Below the pieces are notes generated by a model, which had not been told where the DNA came from, did no database searches, and saw nothing but the letters and a program-made list of their open reading frames with translations. Positions 1-7,113 of a DNA stretch of 22,860 nucleotides are shown one piece after another. How positions within the stretch are numbered: the first letter of the stretch is position 1; each line of letters begins with the position of its first letter. Both the position numbers and the translations under genes were made by a program. Origin of the DNA: Clostridiales bacterium (GTDB lineage Bacteria; Bacillota; Clostridia; Christensenellales; Aristaeellaceae); NCBI GenBank assembly GCA_019420065.1, contig JAHZHX010000032.1:1-22860 (forward strand). Reading direction: 5' to 3'.

Positions 1-18
1 TTTAGCGAAATTTCATCG

Positions 19-50
19 CAGGGCATCAAAAAGACTTTTTTGATGCCCTG
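19..50. terminator. Perfect hairpin with A/T-rich inner stem
   Basis: An inverted repeat CAGGGCATCAAAAA / TTTTTTGATGCCCTG with a 3-nt GAC centre. Since A and T runs are within the stem it can act on both strands. It probably ends a gene lying to the left of the window. It sits directly against a second hairpin at 51-78. Confidence 0.6.
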
Positions 51-78
51 ACGGCTGTCATCCGGCAGCCGTTCTTTT
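51..78 (+). terminator. Rho-independent terminator of an upstream gene
   Basis: Stem ACGGCTG / CAGCCGT with an 8-nt loop followed by TCTTTT, the usual shape of an intrinsic terminator read on the + strand. It forms a tandem pair with the hairpin just to its left. The gene it serves is outside the window. Confidence 0.65.
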
Positions 79-321
79 ATTGCAACATGACAGTCAACGA
101 GGCAGGGGACGCATTCGCTTGCGCATGCGAGAGCGGCGCAGCGGGCATATGCGAGAATACTTGCAGTCTCCGCATTGACCGTAAACCGGCTTTCCTCCCT
201 GCCGTCAAAGGACGCACCCGTCTTCCAAAACCGACTGGTTTTCGGGTGGGTTATAGGGAGGATCTTTGGCTTCCAAAGCCGCCTCCCCAACGTCCCCGCT
301 CTAAATTTTTCCATGGAAAAA
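79..321. other. Non-coding stretch with nested inverted repeats
   Basis: No convincing gene is present: the short open frames here have no ribosome binding site and overlap each other in different frames. What can be seen is secondary structure. CCTCCCT (194-200) can pair with AGGGAGG (255-261), CACCCG (215-220) with CGGGTG (243-248) and AAAACC (227-232) with GGTTTT (237-242), giving one nested hairpin, and a second hairpin CTTTGG-CTT-CCAAAG follows at 264-278. The stretch lies upstream of the promoter of the next gene, so it is not that gene's leader. It may be a dispersed intergenic element or a small RNA; nothing in it matches an RNA family that I recognise. Confidence 0.4.
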
Positions 322-350
322 TTGAAAATACCCGGCAAATGTGCTATCAT
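322..350 (+). promoter_or_regulatory. Sigma-A type promoter of the phosphodiesterase gene
   Basis: TTGAAA (322-327), a 17-bp spacer and TATCAT (345-350). The expected start of transcription near 357 leaves a leader of about 45 nt before the ATG at 403, with GGAGGA at 388-393 as ribosome binding site. Confidence 0.7.
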
Positions 351-402
351 ATACTTATGCGATTCCCGTTGAAATTCTGAGGATTGTGGAGGAAACAAGC
401 TC

Positions 403-1125
403 ATGAAGGATACGCTGCATCTCAATGCCCAAAACGTGAAAATGATTGCCCATCGCGGTCTGAGCGGCATCGAACTGGAAAACACCGCTTCCGCCTTTGT
501 CGCGGCCGGCAACCGCTCTTACTTCGGCGTGGAAACCGACGTACACCGTACCAGCGACGGAAAGTTCATCATCATCCACGACGACAGCACCAAGCGCGTG
601 GCGCTGGACGACATGCAGGTGGAAAAAACCTGCTACGAAACCCTTCGTTCCATCCGCCTGTGCGACAAGGACGGCAAAAAAGGCCGCAAGGATCTGATGA
701 TGCCCTCGCTGCGCGAGTACATCCAGATCTGCAAAAAGTATGAAAAGACCAGCGTGCTGGAGCTGAAAAACCACTTTAAGCCCGCTGATCTGGACGCGAT
801 CATTGCCATTATCCGCGAGGAGGAGTGGCTGGACAACACCATCTTCATCTCCTTCGACCTGCCCAACATGATCTTCATCCGCGAGCGTTTGCCCGAGCAG
901 CAGGCCCAATTCCTCATTTCCGAGTTCACCGACTGGCTGCCGGACACCCTGGTCAAGCACAATCTCGACCTGGACATCAAGTATACCGCCCTCAAGGAAG
1001 AGCATGTTAAGCTGCTCCACGAGCACGGGATCAAGGTGAACGTCTGGACCGTGGACACGCTCGAGGACGCGCAGCGCATGGTAGACTACGGCGTGGACTA
1101 CATCACCAGCAACATCGTGGAATAA
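403..1125 (+). CDS. Glycerophosphodiester phosphodiesterase (GDPD family)
   Basis: A 240-residue protein of the GDPD/UgpQ family, which hydrolyses glycerophosphodiesters to glycerol 3-phosphate and the free alcohol; the TIM-barrel uses a divalent metal. Family signatures are all visible: the N-terminal HRG (His17-Gly19), E-x-D at Glu44/Asp46, the second catalytic His59 in HDD, the E-x-K strand at Glu120-Lys122, and the late VNVWTVD segment around Trp215 followed by GVDYITSN. No signal peptide or membrane segment is seen, so it should act in the cytoplasm, as UgpQ-type enzymes do. The start at 403 has a clear GGAGGA site and its own promoter. It is monocistronic and followed 18 nt later by a 51-bp hairpin repeat that can terminate it. 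The length is normal for the family. The exact substrate cannot be read from the sequence. Confidence 0.93.
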   Translation: MKDTLHLNAQNVKMIAHRGLSGIELENTASAFVAAGNRSYFGVETDVHRTSDGKFIIIHDDSTKRVALDDMQVEKTCYETLRSIRLCDKDGKKGRKDLMMPSLREYIQICKKYEKTSVLELKNHFKPADLDAIIAIIREEEWLDNTIFISFDLPNMIFIRERLPEQQAQFLISEFTDWLPDTLVKHNLDLDIKYTALKEEHVKLLHEHGIKVNVWTVDTLEDAQRMVDYGVDYITSNIVE

Positions 1126-1143
1126 TAACGAAAGCATAAAAGC

Positions 1144-1194
1144 AAAGGCGCTGTCTCAAAATGGCTAAAGCAAGCCATGAGAGGCAGCGCCTTT
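1144..1194. repeat. 51-bp hairpin repeat, copy A (bidirectional terminator or MITE-like)
   Basis: A 51-bp sequence identical to the one at 2700-2750 and in the same orientation. It folds on itself: outer arms AAAGGCGCTG / CAGCGCCTTT, then TCTC / GAGA, then ATGGCT / AGCCAT round an AAAGCA loop, with small bulges between. It lies between the convergent phosphodiesterase and repressor genes, and its right end supplies part of the TAA stop codon of the repressor. A terminator role for both genes is likely. The GCTGTCTCAAAA string resembles the tips of several Firmicute insertion sequences, which would also fit a small non-autonomous element. Confidence 0.8.
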
Positions 1195-1504
1195 ATTTGT
1201 CATGATTAAAAGCACGCAGCATCACGATAACAGCGTTTTTCTGCTCGCTAGTCAGCGTGCGCCAATTCGCAAACAGTTCTTTCAGTTCGGGCGTTAATTC
1301 CACAACGTCGTTCTCCGCAAAGAATTGCGCCATAGTAATGCCAAAAGCAATGCATATTTTCTCCAAGGTATCGACGGACGGGATTGCATTCCTGCGAAAT
1401 ATGTTGGCAATCGTGGATTCGCTCAGACCGCTCTCTTTGGCCAGCTTATACCGTGTCCAGTTGCGGGCCGCCATCAGTTGACGCAGACGTTCCAAGACAT
1501 CCAT
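1193..1504 (-). CDS. XRE-family transcriptional regulator, paralog 1
   Basis: A 103-residue single-domain DNA-binding protein of the Cro/CI (HTH_3) type. The helix-turn-helix is in the N-terminal half: roughly residues 18-45, with LAKESGLSESTIANI followed by IPSVDTLEKI, the usual recognition helix and cap. The C-terminal 40 residues (VELTPELKELFANW...) are helical and may dimerise. It is 69/103 identical to the regulator at 2248-2559. The start ATG follows GGTGGTGATGAG, an extended match to the 16S tail that is shared by both paralogs. The gene is divergent from the interrupted ORF at 1635-2108 across an AT-rich region with palindromes, the normal layout for a repressor controlling itself and its neighbour. 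Its target is inferred, not shown. Confidence 0.88.
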   Translation of the reverse strand: MDVLERLRQLMAARNWTRYKLAKESGLSESTIANIFRRNAIPSVDTLEKICIAFGITMAQFFAENDVVELTPELKELFANWRTLTSEQKNAVIVMLRAFNHDK

Positions 1505-1550
1505 CTCATCACCACCTTTTCGTATTTATTATACCGTTTAAATAAAATAT

Positions 1551-1597
1551 ATTATACGGCATATTTGTATTCATAATACAGTTATAATATACTGTAT
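1551..1597. promoter_or_regulatory. Divergent promoter/operator region with palindromes
   Basis: The AT-rich gap between the regulator and the divergent ORF holds GTATT-CAT-AATAC (1567-1579) and ATACAGT-N8-ACTGTAT (1576-1597). A TATAAT -10 box for the + strand (1583-1588) lies inside the second palindrome, and a TATAAT for the - strand is at 1551-1556. The -35 boxes are weak. Binding of the XRE regulator here would block transcription both ways; this is an inference from position and symmetry. Confidence 0.5.
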
Positions 1598-1634
1598 CGT
1601 GAATATAATATGATTTTCAAAGGAGATGGAATGG

Positions 1635-2108
1635 ATGAAACAGCTGGCAAGCAAAACCTATTATCAGCAGAAACAGGCCGCGCTGATTGCGTCGCAGCAG
1701 GAATCCGAAGAGGAATTCGCCCGCCTGTCGCCAATAGATAAGCAGGCGAAGGATCAGCGCCTGCAAGCTCTTCTGGCCGACAGCAAGAAAAAATGGCAGG
1801 CAGCCGTTTATCGAAAAAGCATTTTTTCCCGCTGAAAATTCCGTCGAGCCATCAGGCTGGCGCTGTCTGTTGCGGCGCATTATGAAATGGACGTAACGGC
1901 AGAGGCCGACGCGCTCATGGGCGCGATTACGCTTGTCACGGATCAGTTTTTATCGGATACGGACTGGCGGGACGGGCAGTACAGGCGCGGGCTTTTGCGC
2001 CTGCTGCGCGGGGCGAACGGCGTTTCCATTGCCGGCGCGGAAGACGAAACAGTACAAATCATCCTCGATTATCCGTTGGCCAGCGCCGCTTCCCGCAAAC
2101 GCTCCTGA
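1635..2108 (+). pseudogene. Unknown small protein gene interrupted by an in-frame TGA
   Basis: Two open stretches lie in the same frame: ATG 1635 to a TGA at 1833-1835 (66 codons), then open sequence to the stop at 2106-2108 (90 further codons). The AAAGGAG at 1619-1625 fits the ATG at 1635 better than the one at 1626. Removing the TGA gives one protein of about 157 residues: a charged, Gln/Glu/Lys-rich helical N-terminal half (TYYQQKQAALIASQQESEEEF) and a C-terminal half running through KFRRAIRLALSVAAHYEMDV and DWRDGQYRRGLLRLLRG. A single C-to-T change of a CGA arginine codon would create the stop. I do not recognise the family. It is divergent from an XRE repressor and followed by a terminator, so it was probably the repressor's partner. 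A truncated but working 66-residue product, or stop readthrough, cannot be excluded. Confidence 0.55.
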
Positions 2109-2204
2109 TCTCAAAAACGACCGGCAGCCGAGGGGCTCTTGGCAAGGTGCCCGCTCAGGCTATTAGCCAAAATCGAAAAAAATTCAAAAATGGTCAATAG
2201 AAAT

Positions 2205-2242
2205 AAAAGGGAGCGGCTGTACGCTTGCAGCCTCTCCCTTTT
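2205..2242. terminator. Bidirectional rho-independent terminator
   Basis: AAAAGGGAG and CTCCCTTTT flank an inner stem CGGCTG / CAGCC with a short loop. The A and T runs at both ends let it work on both strands. It lies between the convergent interrupted ORF and the second XRE regulator. Confidence 0.75.
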
Positions 2243-2247
2243 CCGCT

Positions 2248-2559
2248 CTATTTATCATGGTGAAACGCCTGCATGACCGCAAGCGTGGCCGCCTTTTGTT
2301 CGGGCGTAATGGAACGCCAGTTCAAAAACACCTCTCTCAGCTCGGGCGACAGCTCCACCATATCGCCGTCGGAAAAAAACTGAGCCAGCGTAATGCCAAA
2401 CCCCTGGCAGATCGTTTCCAGCGTAGCCAGCGAGGGCATCGCGTTGCGGCGATAGATATTGGCGATGGTGGATTCGGTCAGGCCGCTTTCCCGCGCCAGA
2501 CGGTACATTGTCCAGCCGCGTTCCTCCATCAGCTGGCGCAGGCGTTCCAGCACGTCCAT
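2248..2559 (-). CDS. XRE-family transcriptional regulator, paralog 2
   Basis: A 103-residue Cro/CI-type regulator with the same layout as the paralog at 1193-1504: N-terminal helix-turn-helix (LARESGLTESTIANI, then MPSLATLETI) and a short helical tail ending in HHDK. Identity is 67% over the full length with no gaps, so this is an older duplication. The first 11 residues and the GGTGGTGATGA ribosome binding site are conserved. Unlike paralog 1, it has no divergent partner gene: upstream there are only about 140 bp and the second copy of the 51-bp repeat. A weak TAAAAT (2583-2588, - strand) may be its -10 box. It may control the same operator as paralog 1 or a distant one; the window does not say. 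Confidence 0.87.
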   Translation of the reverse strand: MDVLERLRQLMEERGWTMYRLARESGLTESTIANIYRRNAMPSLATLETICQGFGITLAQFFSDGDMVELSPELREVFLNWRSITPEQKAATLAVMQAFHHDK

Positions 2560-2699
2560 TTCATCACCACCATTCTGTATCTATTTTATCGTCTTTTCAA
2601 ACGGCAAAACAGAACGGATATGTAATGAAATTACCACTATTTAAAACCATATTTCGCGCTTTGCTGGCTTTTTACCCCCGTGTTTTCCACAATATGGCA

Positions 2700-2750
2700 A
2701 AAGGCGCTGTCTCAAAATGGCTAAAGCAAGCCATGAGAGGCAGCGCCTTT
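2700..2750. repeat. 51-bp hairpin repeat, copy B
   Basis: Identical over 51 bp to the repeat at 1144-1194 and in direct orientation to it. It lies upstream of the second XRE regulator and downstream of the ATP synthase operon terminator, so no nearby gene needs it as a terminator. Sequences flanking the two copies are not alike beyond a GC/GCA at the left edge. Confidence 0.8.
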
Positions 2751-2824
2751 GGGGAACCTGTACAACTGTGCTCACAAACGCCTTTTCATGGCGGAATTGC
2801 GTGTGCCCTCGCCGATTCTGCACA

Positions 2825-2860
2825 CAAAAAAGCCGGCACGGATCAAACCATGCCGGCTTA
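2825..2860 (-). terminator. Terminator of the ATP synthase operon
   Basis: Read on the - strand: AGCCGGCA, a 12-nt loop, TGCCGGCT and a run of six T. It begins 10 nt after the atpC stop codon. A strong intrinsic terminator. Confidence 0.85.
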
Positions 2861-2869
2861 TTGCCTGAT

Positions 2870-3271
2870 TTAATCGCCAACCTGCTGGCGAATCAGCGCG
2901 CGCTTGATCTTGGCCTCAAGCACCGCGTACTGCGCATCGTCACGCTTCAGCTCCCGCAGCCGTTCCTCCGCCTGCTGCTGCGCGCGCTCGGCGCGGGCAC
3001 GGTCGATCTCGTCCGCCCATTCAAAGGTGGTTGCCGCCAGGCGTACCTCGCCGTTTGCCACGCTGAGCAGGCCGCCGCTGCACGCCGCCGCGCGCGTGTT
3101 GCCCGCCGCGTCCGTCATGCGCGCCTCACCGATACCCAGCGCCGCCGCGTAATCAATATGCCGCGCCAGAATGCATACATCGCCGCCCACCGTGCGCACG
3201 ATGATGCGCTCGGCCTCGCCGTCGTATACCATGCGATCCGGGGTCACGATCTGCAAATGAAACGTTGCCAT
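2870..3271 (-). CDS. atpC: F1F0 ATP synthase epsilon subunit
   Basis: A 133-residue epsilon subunit of the F1 central stalk, which couples the gamma rotor to the c ring and can inhibit ATP hydrolysis. The N-terminal beta-sandwich occupies about residues 1-85 (FHLQIVTPDRMVYDGEAERI at the start is typical) and the C-terminal helical hairpin about 88-130, rich in Arg/Glu/Gln. The usual G-D-(F/M)-G-V-L-P-G-H motif is changed to GDVCILARH here. It is the last gene of the operon: its ATG lies 2 nt downstream of the atpD stop codon, and the operon terminator follows it. Identification rests on fold features and on operon position. Confidence 0.94.
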   Translation of the reverse strand: MATFHLQIVTPDRMVYDGEAERIIVRTVGGDVCILARHIDYAAALGIGEARMTDAAGNTRAAACSGGLLSVANGEVRLAATTFEWADEIDRARAERAQQQAEERLRELKRDDAQYAVLEAKIKRALIRQQVGD

Positions 3272-3273
3272 GC

Positions 3274-4671
3274 TTATTCACCCTTTTTGGCTTTTTCCAC
3301 AGCCTCTTCAATGGTGCCCACGAAGAGGAAGGCGCTCTCGGGCAAATCGTCATGCTTGCCCTCGATGATCTCTTTGAAACCGCGAATGGTCTCCTTGAGG
3401 GGAACGTACTTGCCTTCCATGCCGGTGAACTGCTCGGCCACGCTGAAGGGCTGGCTCAGGAAGCGCTGCACCTTGCGCGCGCGGGAAACGGTCAGCTTGT
3501 CCTCATCCGACAATTCATCCATACCCATGATGGCGATAATATCCTGCAGCTCCTTATAGCGCTGCAAAATGCCCTGTACCTGGCGGGCTACCTCGTAGTG
3601 CTCCTGCCCCACCACCTCGGGCGAAAGGATGCGGCTGGTGGATTCCAACGGATCCACGGCCGGATAAATGCCCAGAGAAGAAATGCTGCGGCTCAGCACG
3701 GTCGTCGCGTCCAGATGCGCAAAGGTCGTCGCCGGAGCCGGGTCAGTCAGGTCGTCCGCCGGGACATATACCGCCTGAACGGAAGTGATGGACCCCTTCT
3801 TGGTCGAGGTAATACGCTCCTGAAGCGCGCCCATCTCGGTCGCCAAGGTCGGCTGATAGCCAACGGCGGAGGGCATACGGCCCAGCAGCGCCGACACCTC
3901 GGAACCGGCCTGGGTGAAGCGGAAAATATTATCAATAAAGAGCAGCACGTCCTGGTTCTCACGGTCGCGGAAATATTCCGCCATCGTAAGCCCGCTGAGC
4001 GCCACGCGCATACGCGCTCCCGGAGGCTCGTTCATCTGGCCATAGACCAGCGCGGTCTTGTTGATAACGCCGCTCTCCTTCATCTCGTTATACAGGTCGT
4101 TGCCTTCGCGGGTACGCTCGCCCACGCCCGCAAACACCGACAGGCCGCCGTGCTGCTTGGCAACGTTGTTGATCAGCTCCATAATCAGCACCGTTTTGCC
4201 CACGCCCGCGCCGCCGAACAGGCCGATTTTGCCGCCCTTGGCATAGGGGGCAATCAGGTCAACCACCTTGATGCCCGTTTCCAGGATCTCGGTCGAGGTT
4301 TCCTGCTCTTCATAGGTAGGCGCGCTGCGGTGAATGGGCCAGCGCTCCACGCCCTGGGGATCAGGCTGGTCGTCCACCGCCTGGCCCAGCAGGTTAAAGA
4401 TGCGGCCCAGGCACTTGTCGCCCACGGGCACGGTGATAGGGCTGCCGGTATCCACCGCGTCCAGCCCGCGCACCAGGCCGTCCGTCGCGTTCATGGAGAT
4501 GCAGCGCGCCACGTTGTCGCCAACATGCTGCGCCACCTCGGCAACGATTTTATTTTCACCGTTTTGAATCTCAATGGCGGAAAGCAGTTCAGGCAGCTGG
4601 CCATCCTCAAAACGGACGTCAAGCACCGGGCCAATGATCTGAACCACTTTACCCACGTTATGCTTTGTCAC
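3274..4671 (-). CDS. atpD: F1F0 ATP synthase beta subunit
   Basis: The 465-residue catalytic subunit of F1, where ADP and phosphate are joined. Visible motifs are the Walker A GGAGVGKT (153-160), the catalytic glutamate in GERTREGND (Glu185), MNEPPGARMRV, the Walker B-containing LLFIDNIFRFTQAG, and the DELSD-containing C-terminal domain (DELSDEDKLTV) that touches gamma. Length is normal for the family. The start codon is GTG at 4669-4671, with AAAGGAG about 9 nt upstream; no ATG nearby fits as well. It lies 24 nt after atpG and directly before atpC. Very secure. Confidence 0.99.
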   Translation of the reverse strand: MTKHNVGKVVQIIGPVLDVRFEDGQLPELLSAIEIQNGENKIVAEVAQHVGDNVARCISMNATDGLVRGLDAVDTGSPITVPVGDKCLGRIFNLLGQAVDDQPDPQGVERWPIHRSAPTYEEQETSTEILETGIKVVDLIAPYAKGGKIGLFGGAGVGKTVLIMELINNVAKQHGGLSVFAGVGERTREGNDLYNEMKESGVINKTALVYGQMNEPPGARMRVALSGLTMAEYFRDRENQDVLLFIDNIFRFTQAGSEVSALLGRMPSAVGYQPTLATEMGALQERITSTKKGSITSVQAVYVPADDLTDPAPATTFAHLDATTVLSRSISSLGIYPAVDPLESTSRILSPEVVGQEHYEVARQVQGILQRYKELQDIIAIMGMDELSDEDKLTVSRARKVQRFLSQPFSVAEQFTGMEGKYVPLKETIRGFKEIIEGKHDDLPESAFLFVGTIEEAVEKAKKGE

Positions 4672-4695
4672 GATGGTATTCTCCTTTCCCGGCGC

Positions 4696-5541
4696 TTACT
4701 GTTCGGCGCCGGCCACGATCTCCGTGATCTCCTGGGTGATCGCACCCTGGCGGGCGCGGTTAAAGCGCAGCGTCAAATCGCTTATCATGGCGTTCGCGTT
4801 TTTGGTGGCCGAATCCATGGCGCTGCGGCGGGCGGCAACCTCGCTGGCATAGGAATCGCACAGCGCGCCGTACAGCCGCCCGGCCAGGAAATCGGGCATG
4901 ACCCGCCGCAGCGTTTCCGCCGCGTCCTGCTCGTAAAGCGTGGACGAAGCGCGCCCTGCCTCCGTCTGCGGGCGCGGCACGGGCAAAAGCTGCTCCAGGC
5001 ATACTTCCTGCGTCATCATCGATTTGAACGAGGTATAGACCAGCACGATCTCGTCATACGCCCCGCCAAGATACCCTTCGATCAGCTTTTGCGCAAGCTG
5101 ATAGCACCGGCCCACGGAAACGCCCTCGACGCGCGCAACGCTGTCGCTGAGCAGCTCCACGCCCTGGCGGGCGTATTTTTCAATCGCTTTGCGTCCCATA
5201 GGCAGTACGCAGTACGGCGTGTCGCCGCAGTGCGCGGCAACGGCCTTGAACACATTGCCGTTATAGCCGCCGGCCAGACCGCGTTCCCCGGCAATGACCA
5301 CATAGCAGCGGCGCTTGAGCGGCCGCGCGGCCACATAGGGTACGCTCTGGTCCTCAAGGCTTTCCACTGCCGCGAGCACCGCCTCGCGGGCGATGGCGCC
5401 ATAGGGCTTGCTGCTTTCCATACGCTCCTTGGCGCGGCGAAGTTTGGAGGTCGCCACCAGCTGCATGGCCTTGGTGATCTGCATGGTGCTTTCCACGCTT
5501 CTGATCCGCAGCTTGATGTCCTTCATGGACGCCCCTGCCAT
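4696..5541 (-). CDS. atpG: F1F0 ATP synthase gamma subunit
   Basis: The 281-residue central rotor shaft of F1. The N-terminal helix (MKDIKLRIRSVESTMQITKAMQLVATSKLRRA) and the C-terminal helix (SAMDSATKNANAMISDLTLRFNRARQGAITQEITEIVAGA) that form the coiled coil are both classic for the family, with the Rossmann-like domain between them (VVIAGERGLAGGYNGNVFK). The start at 5541 follows AAGGAGGAG with good spacing; the ATG five codons later (MKDIK) is the more conserved family start but has a weaker site. It lies between atpA and atpD as in nearly all bacterial atp operons. Confidence 0.97.
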   Translation of the reverse strand: MAGASMKDIKLRIRSVESTMQITKAMQLVATSKLRRAKERMESSKPYGAIAREAVLAAVESLEDQSVPYVAARPLKRRCYVVIAGERGLAGGYNGNVFKAVAAHCGDTPYCVLPMGRKAIEKYARQGVELLSDSVARVEGVSVGRCYQLAQKLIEGYLGGAYDEIVLVYTSFKSMMTQEVCLEQLLPVPRPQTEAGRASSTLYEQDAAETLRRVMPDFLAGRLYGALCDSYASEVAARRSAMDSATKNANAMISDLTLRFNRARQGAITQEITEIVAGAEQ

Positions 5542-5557
5542 GGCAACTCCTCCTTAC

Positions 5558-7072
5558 TTACTTGTTTTTCAAAAAATCGCGGGTATAATCTTCCAGCGCG
5601 CGCCGGAGCTTGCTCTCATTCTCGGGAGAAAGCTGGCCGGTAGTACGGATGGCCTCCAGCACGTCGCCATGCTGCGCCGCCATACGCGCGTACAGTCCTT
5701 CTTCATACTCGGGCACGTCCTTCACGTCCACATCCTTGAGGAAGTCATGCGTGACCGCGTAGAAAATGCACACCTGATCCTCCACGGCGATGGGATGACT
5801 GCGGTTCTGCTTGAGCACCTCCACGATGCGCTGGCCCTGCGCCAAGCGCGCCTTGGTATCGGCGTCCAGGTCGGAACCGAACTGGGCAAAGGACTGCAGC
5901 TCGCGGTACTGCGAGTAGAGCAGTTTCAGGCTGCCTGCCACCTTTTTCATGGCCTTGATCTGGGCATTGCCGCCTACGCGCGATACCGAGATACCGGGGT
6001 TCACGGCCGGCATGACGCCGGAGTGGAACAGCTCGGTCTCCAGGAAGATCTGGCCGTCGGTAATGGAGATCACGTTGGTGGGGATATAGGCCGATACGTC
6101 GCCCGCCTGCGTTTCAATGATGGGCAGAGCGGTGATTGAGCCGCCGCCATAGGCGGGATCCACGCGCGCCGCGCGCTCAAGCAGACGGGAGTGCAGGTAG
6201 AACACGTCGCCCGGGTATGCCTCGCGGCCCGGCGGACGGCGGATCAAAAGCGACAGGGCGCGGTAGGCCACGGCGTGCTTGGAAAGGTCGTCGTAGACGA
6301 TCAGCACGTCCTTGCCCTGATCCATAAAGTATTCCGCCATGGCGCAGCCCGAATAGGGGCTGATGTACTGCAAAGGAGCCAGTTCGGACGCGGTAGCCGA
6401 CACCACAATGGTGTAATCCATCGCGCCCGCGGCGGACAGGGTATCCACCAGCTGGGCAACGGTAGAGCACTTTTGGCCGATGGCCACATAGATGCAGATC
6501 ACGTCCTTGCCCTTCTGGTTGATGATGGTATCCAGGGCGATGACCGTTTTGCCGGTCTGGCGGTCGCCGATGATCAATTCGCGCTGGCCGCGGCCGATAG
6601 GGATCATGCTGTCGATCGCCTTGATGCCCGTTTGCAGCGGCACCGAAACGCTTTTGCGCTGAATGATACCGGGGGCAGGGCGCTCGATGGGACGCATTTC
6701 CACCGCGTCGATCGCGCCGCGGCCGTCCACCGGCTGACCCAGGGCATTGACCACGCGGCCAATGAGCGCTTCGCCCACCGGAACGGACACAACCTTGCCC
6801 GTGCGCTCCACCACGTCGCCTTCCTTGATGCCCTCGTCGCTGCCCAGCATAACGATGGCCACGGAGTTTTCCTCCAGGTTCAGCGCCATGCCGTATTCGC
6901 CGTTGGGGAAGCGCACCAGCTCGTTGGCCATACACTTGTCCAGGCCGGAAACACGGGCAATGCCGTCGCCGATCATGATGATGGTGCCGGTATCGCTCTG
7001 GGAAATTTTATTTTCGTAATGCTTGATTTGCTCTTTAATGAGCTTGGAGATCTCCTCAGGTCTTAACTGCAT
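5558..7072 (-). CDS. atpA: F1F0 ATP synthase alpha subunit
   Basis: The non-catalytic nucleotide-binding subunit of F1, 504 residues from the preferred start. The Walker A GDRQTGKT falls at 169-176, the same numbers as in the E. coli protein, which supports this start (MQLRPEEISKLIKEQI). An in-frame ATG at 7102 would add 10 residues (MASSTESGDT) that are not part of the family; its upstream AGGGG is weak, while GGTGAT precedes the 7072 ATG. Other landmarks are the arginine finger in PGISVSRVGG, VIVYDDLSKHAVAYR, and the C-terminal helical domain. It follows atpH by about 40 nt. The family is certain; the start is likely but not proven. Confidence 0.97.
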   Translation of the reverse strand: MQLRPEEISKLIKEQIKHYENKISQSDTGTIIMIGDGIARVSGLDKCMANELVRFPNGEYGMALNLEENSVAIVMLGSDEGIKEGDVVERTGKVVSVPVGEALIGRVVNALGQPVDGRGAIDAVEMRPIERPAPGIIQRKSVSVPLQTGIKAIDSMIPIGRGQRELIIGDRQTGKTVIALDTIINQKGKDVICIYVAIGQKCSTVAQLVDTLSAAGAMDYTIVVSATASELAPLQYISPYSGCAMAEYFMDQGKDVLIVYDDLSKHAVAYRALSLLIRRPPGREAYPGDVFYLHSRLLERAARVDPAYGGGSITALPIIETQAGDVSAYIPTNVISITDGQIFLETELFHSGVMPAVNPGISVSRVGGNAQIKAMKKVAGSLKLLYSQYRELQSFAQFGSDLDADTKARLAQGQRIVEVLKQNRSHPIAVEDQVCIFYAVTHDFLKDVDVKDVPEYEEGLYARMAAQHGDVLEAIRTTGQLSPENESKLRRALEDYTRDFLKNK

Positions 7073-7113
7073 CGTATCACCGCTTTCAGTAGATGAGGCC
7101 ATGCGACCCCTGA

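Noticed and set aside
87..380. Open frame of 97 codons upstream of the phosphodiesterase
   Set aside because: No ribosome binding site, runs through the promoter of the next gene, overlaps another short frame, and has no recognisable domain.
355..1137. 260-codon frame on the - strand across the phosphodiesterase
   Set aside because: It is the antisense of a gene with complete catalytic motifs; long antisense frames are common in GC-rich genes.
1833..1860. TGA at 1833 as a selenocysteine codon
   Set aside because: The small AGCC-ATCA-GGCT stem after it does not have the form of a bacterial SECIS element, and no selenoprotein family is recognisable.
1144..2750. CRISPR array or integrative element from the repeated 51-mers
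   Set aside because: Only two copies 1.5 kb apart, no regular spacers, no cas, integrase or transposase gene.
3265..5643. 792-codon + strand frame opposite atpD and atpG
   Set aside because: Rich in His/Arg/Ala with no family motifs; entirely covered by two certain genes on the other strand.
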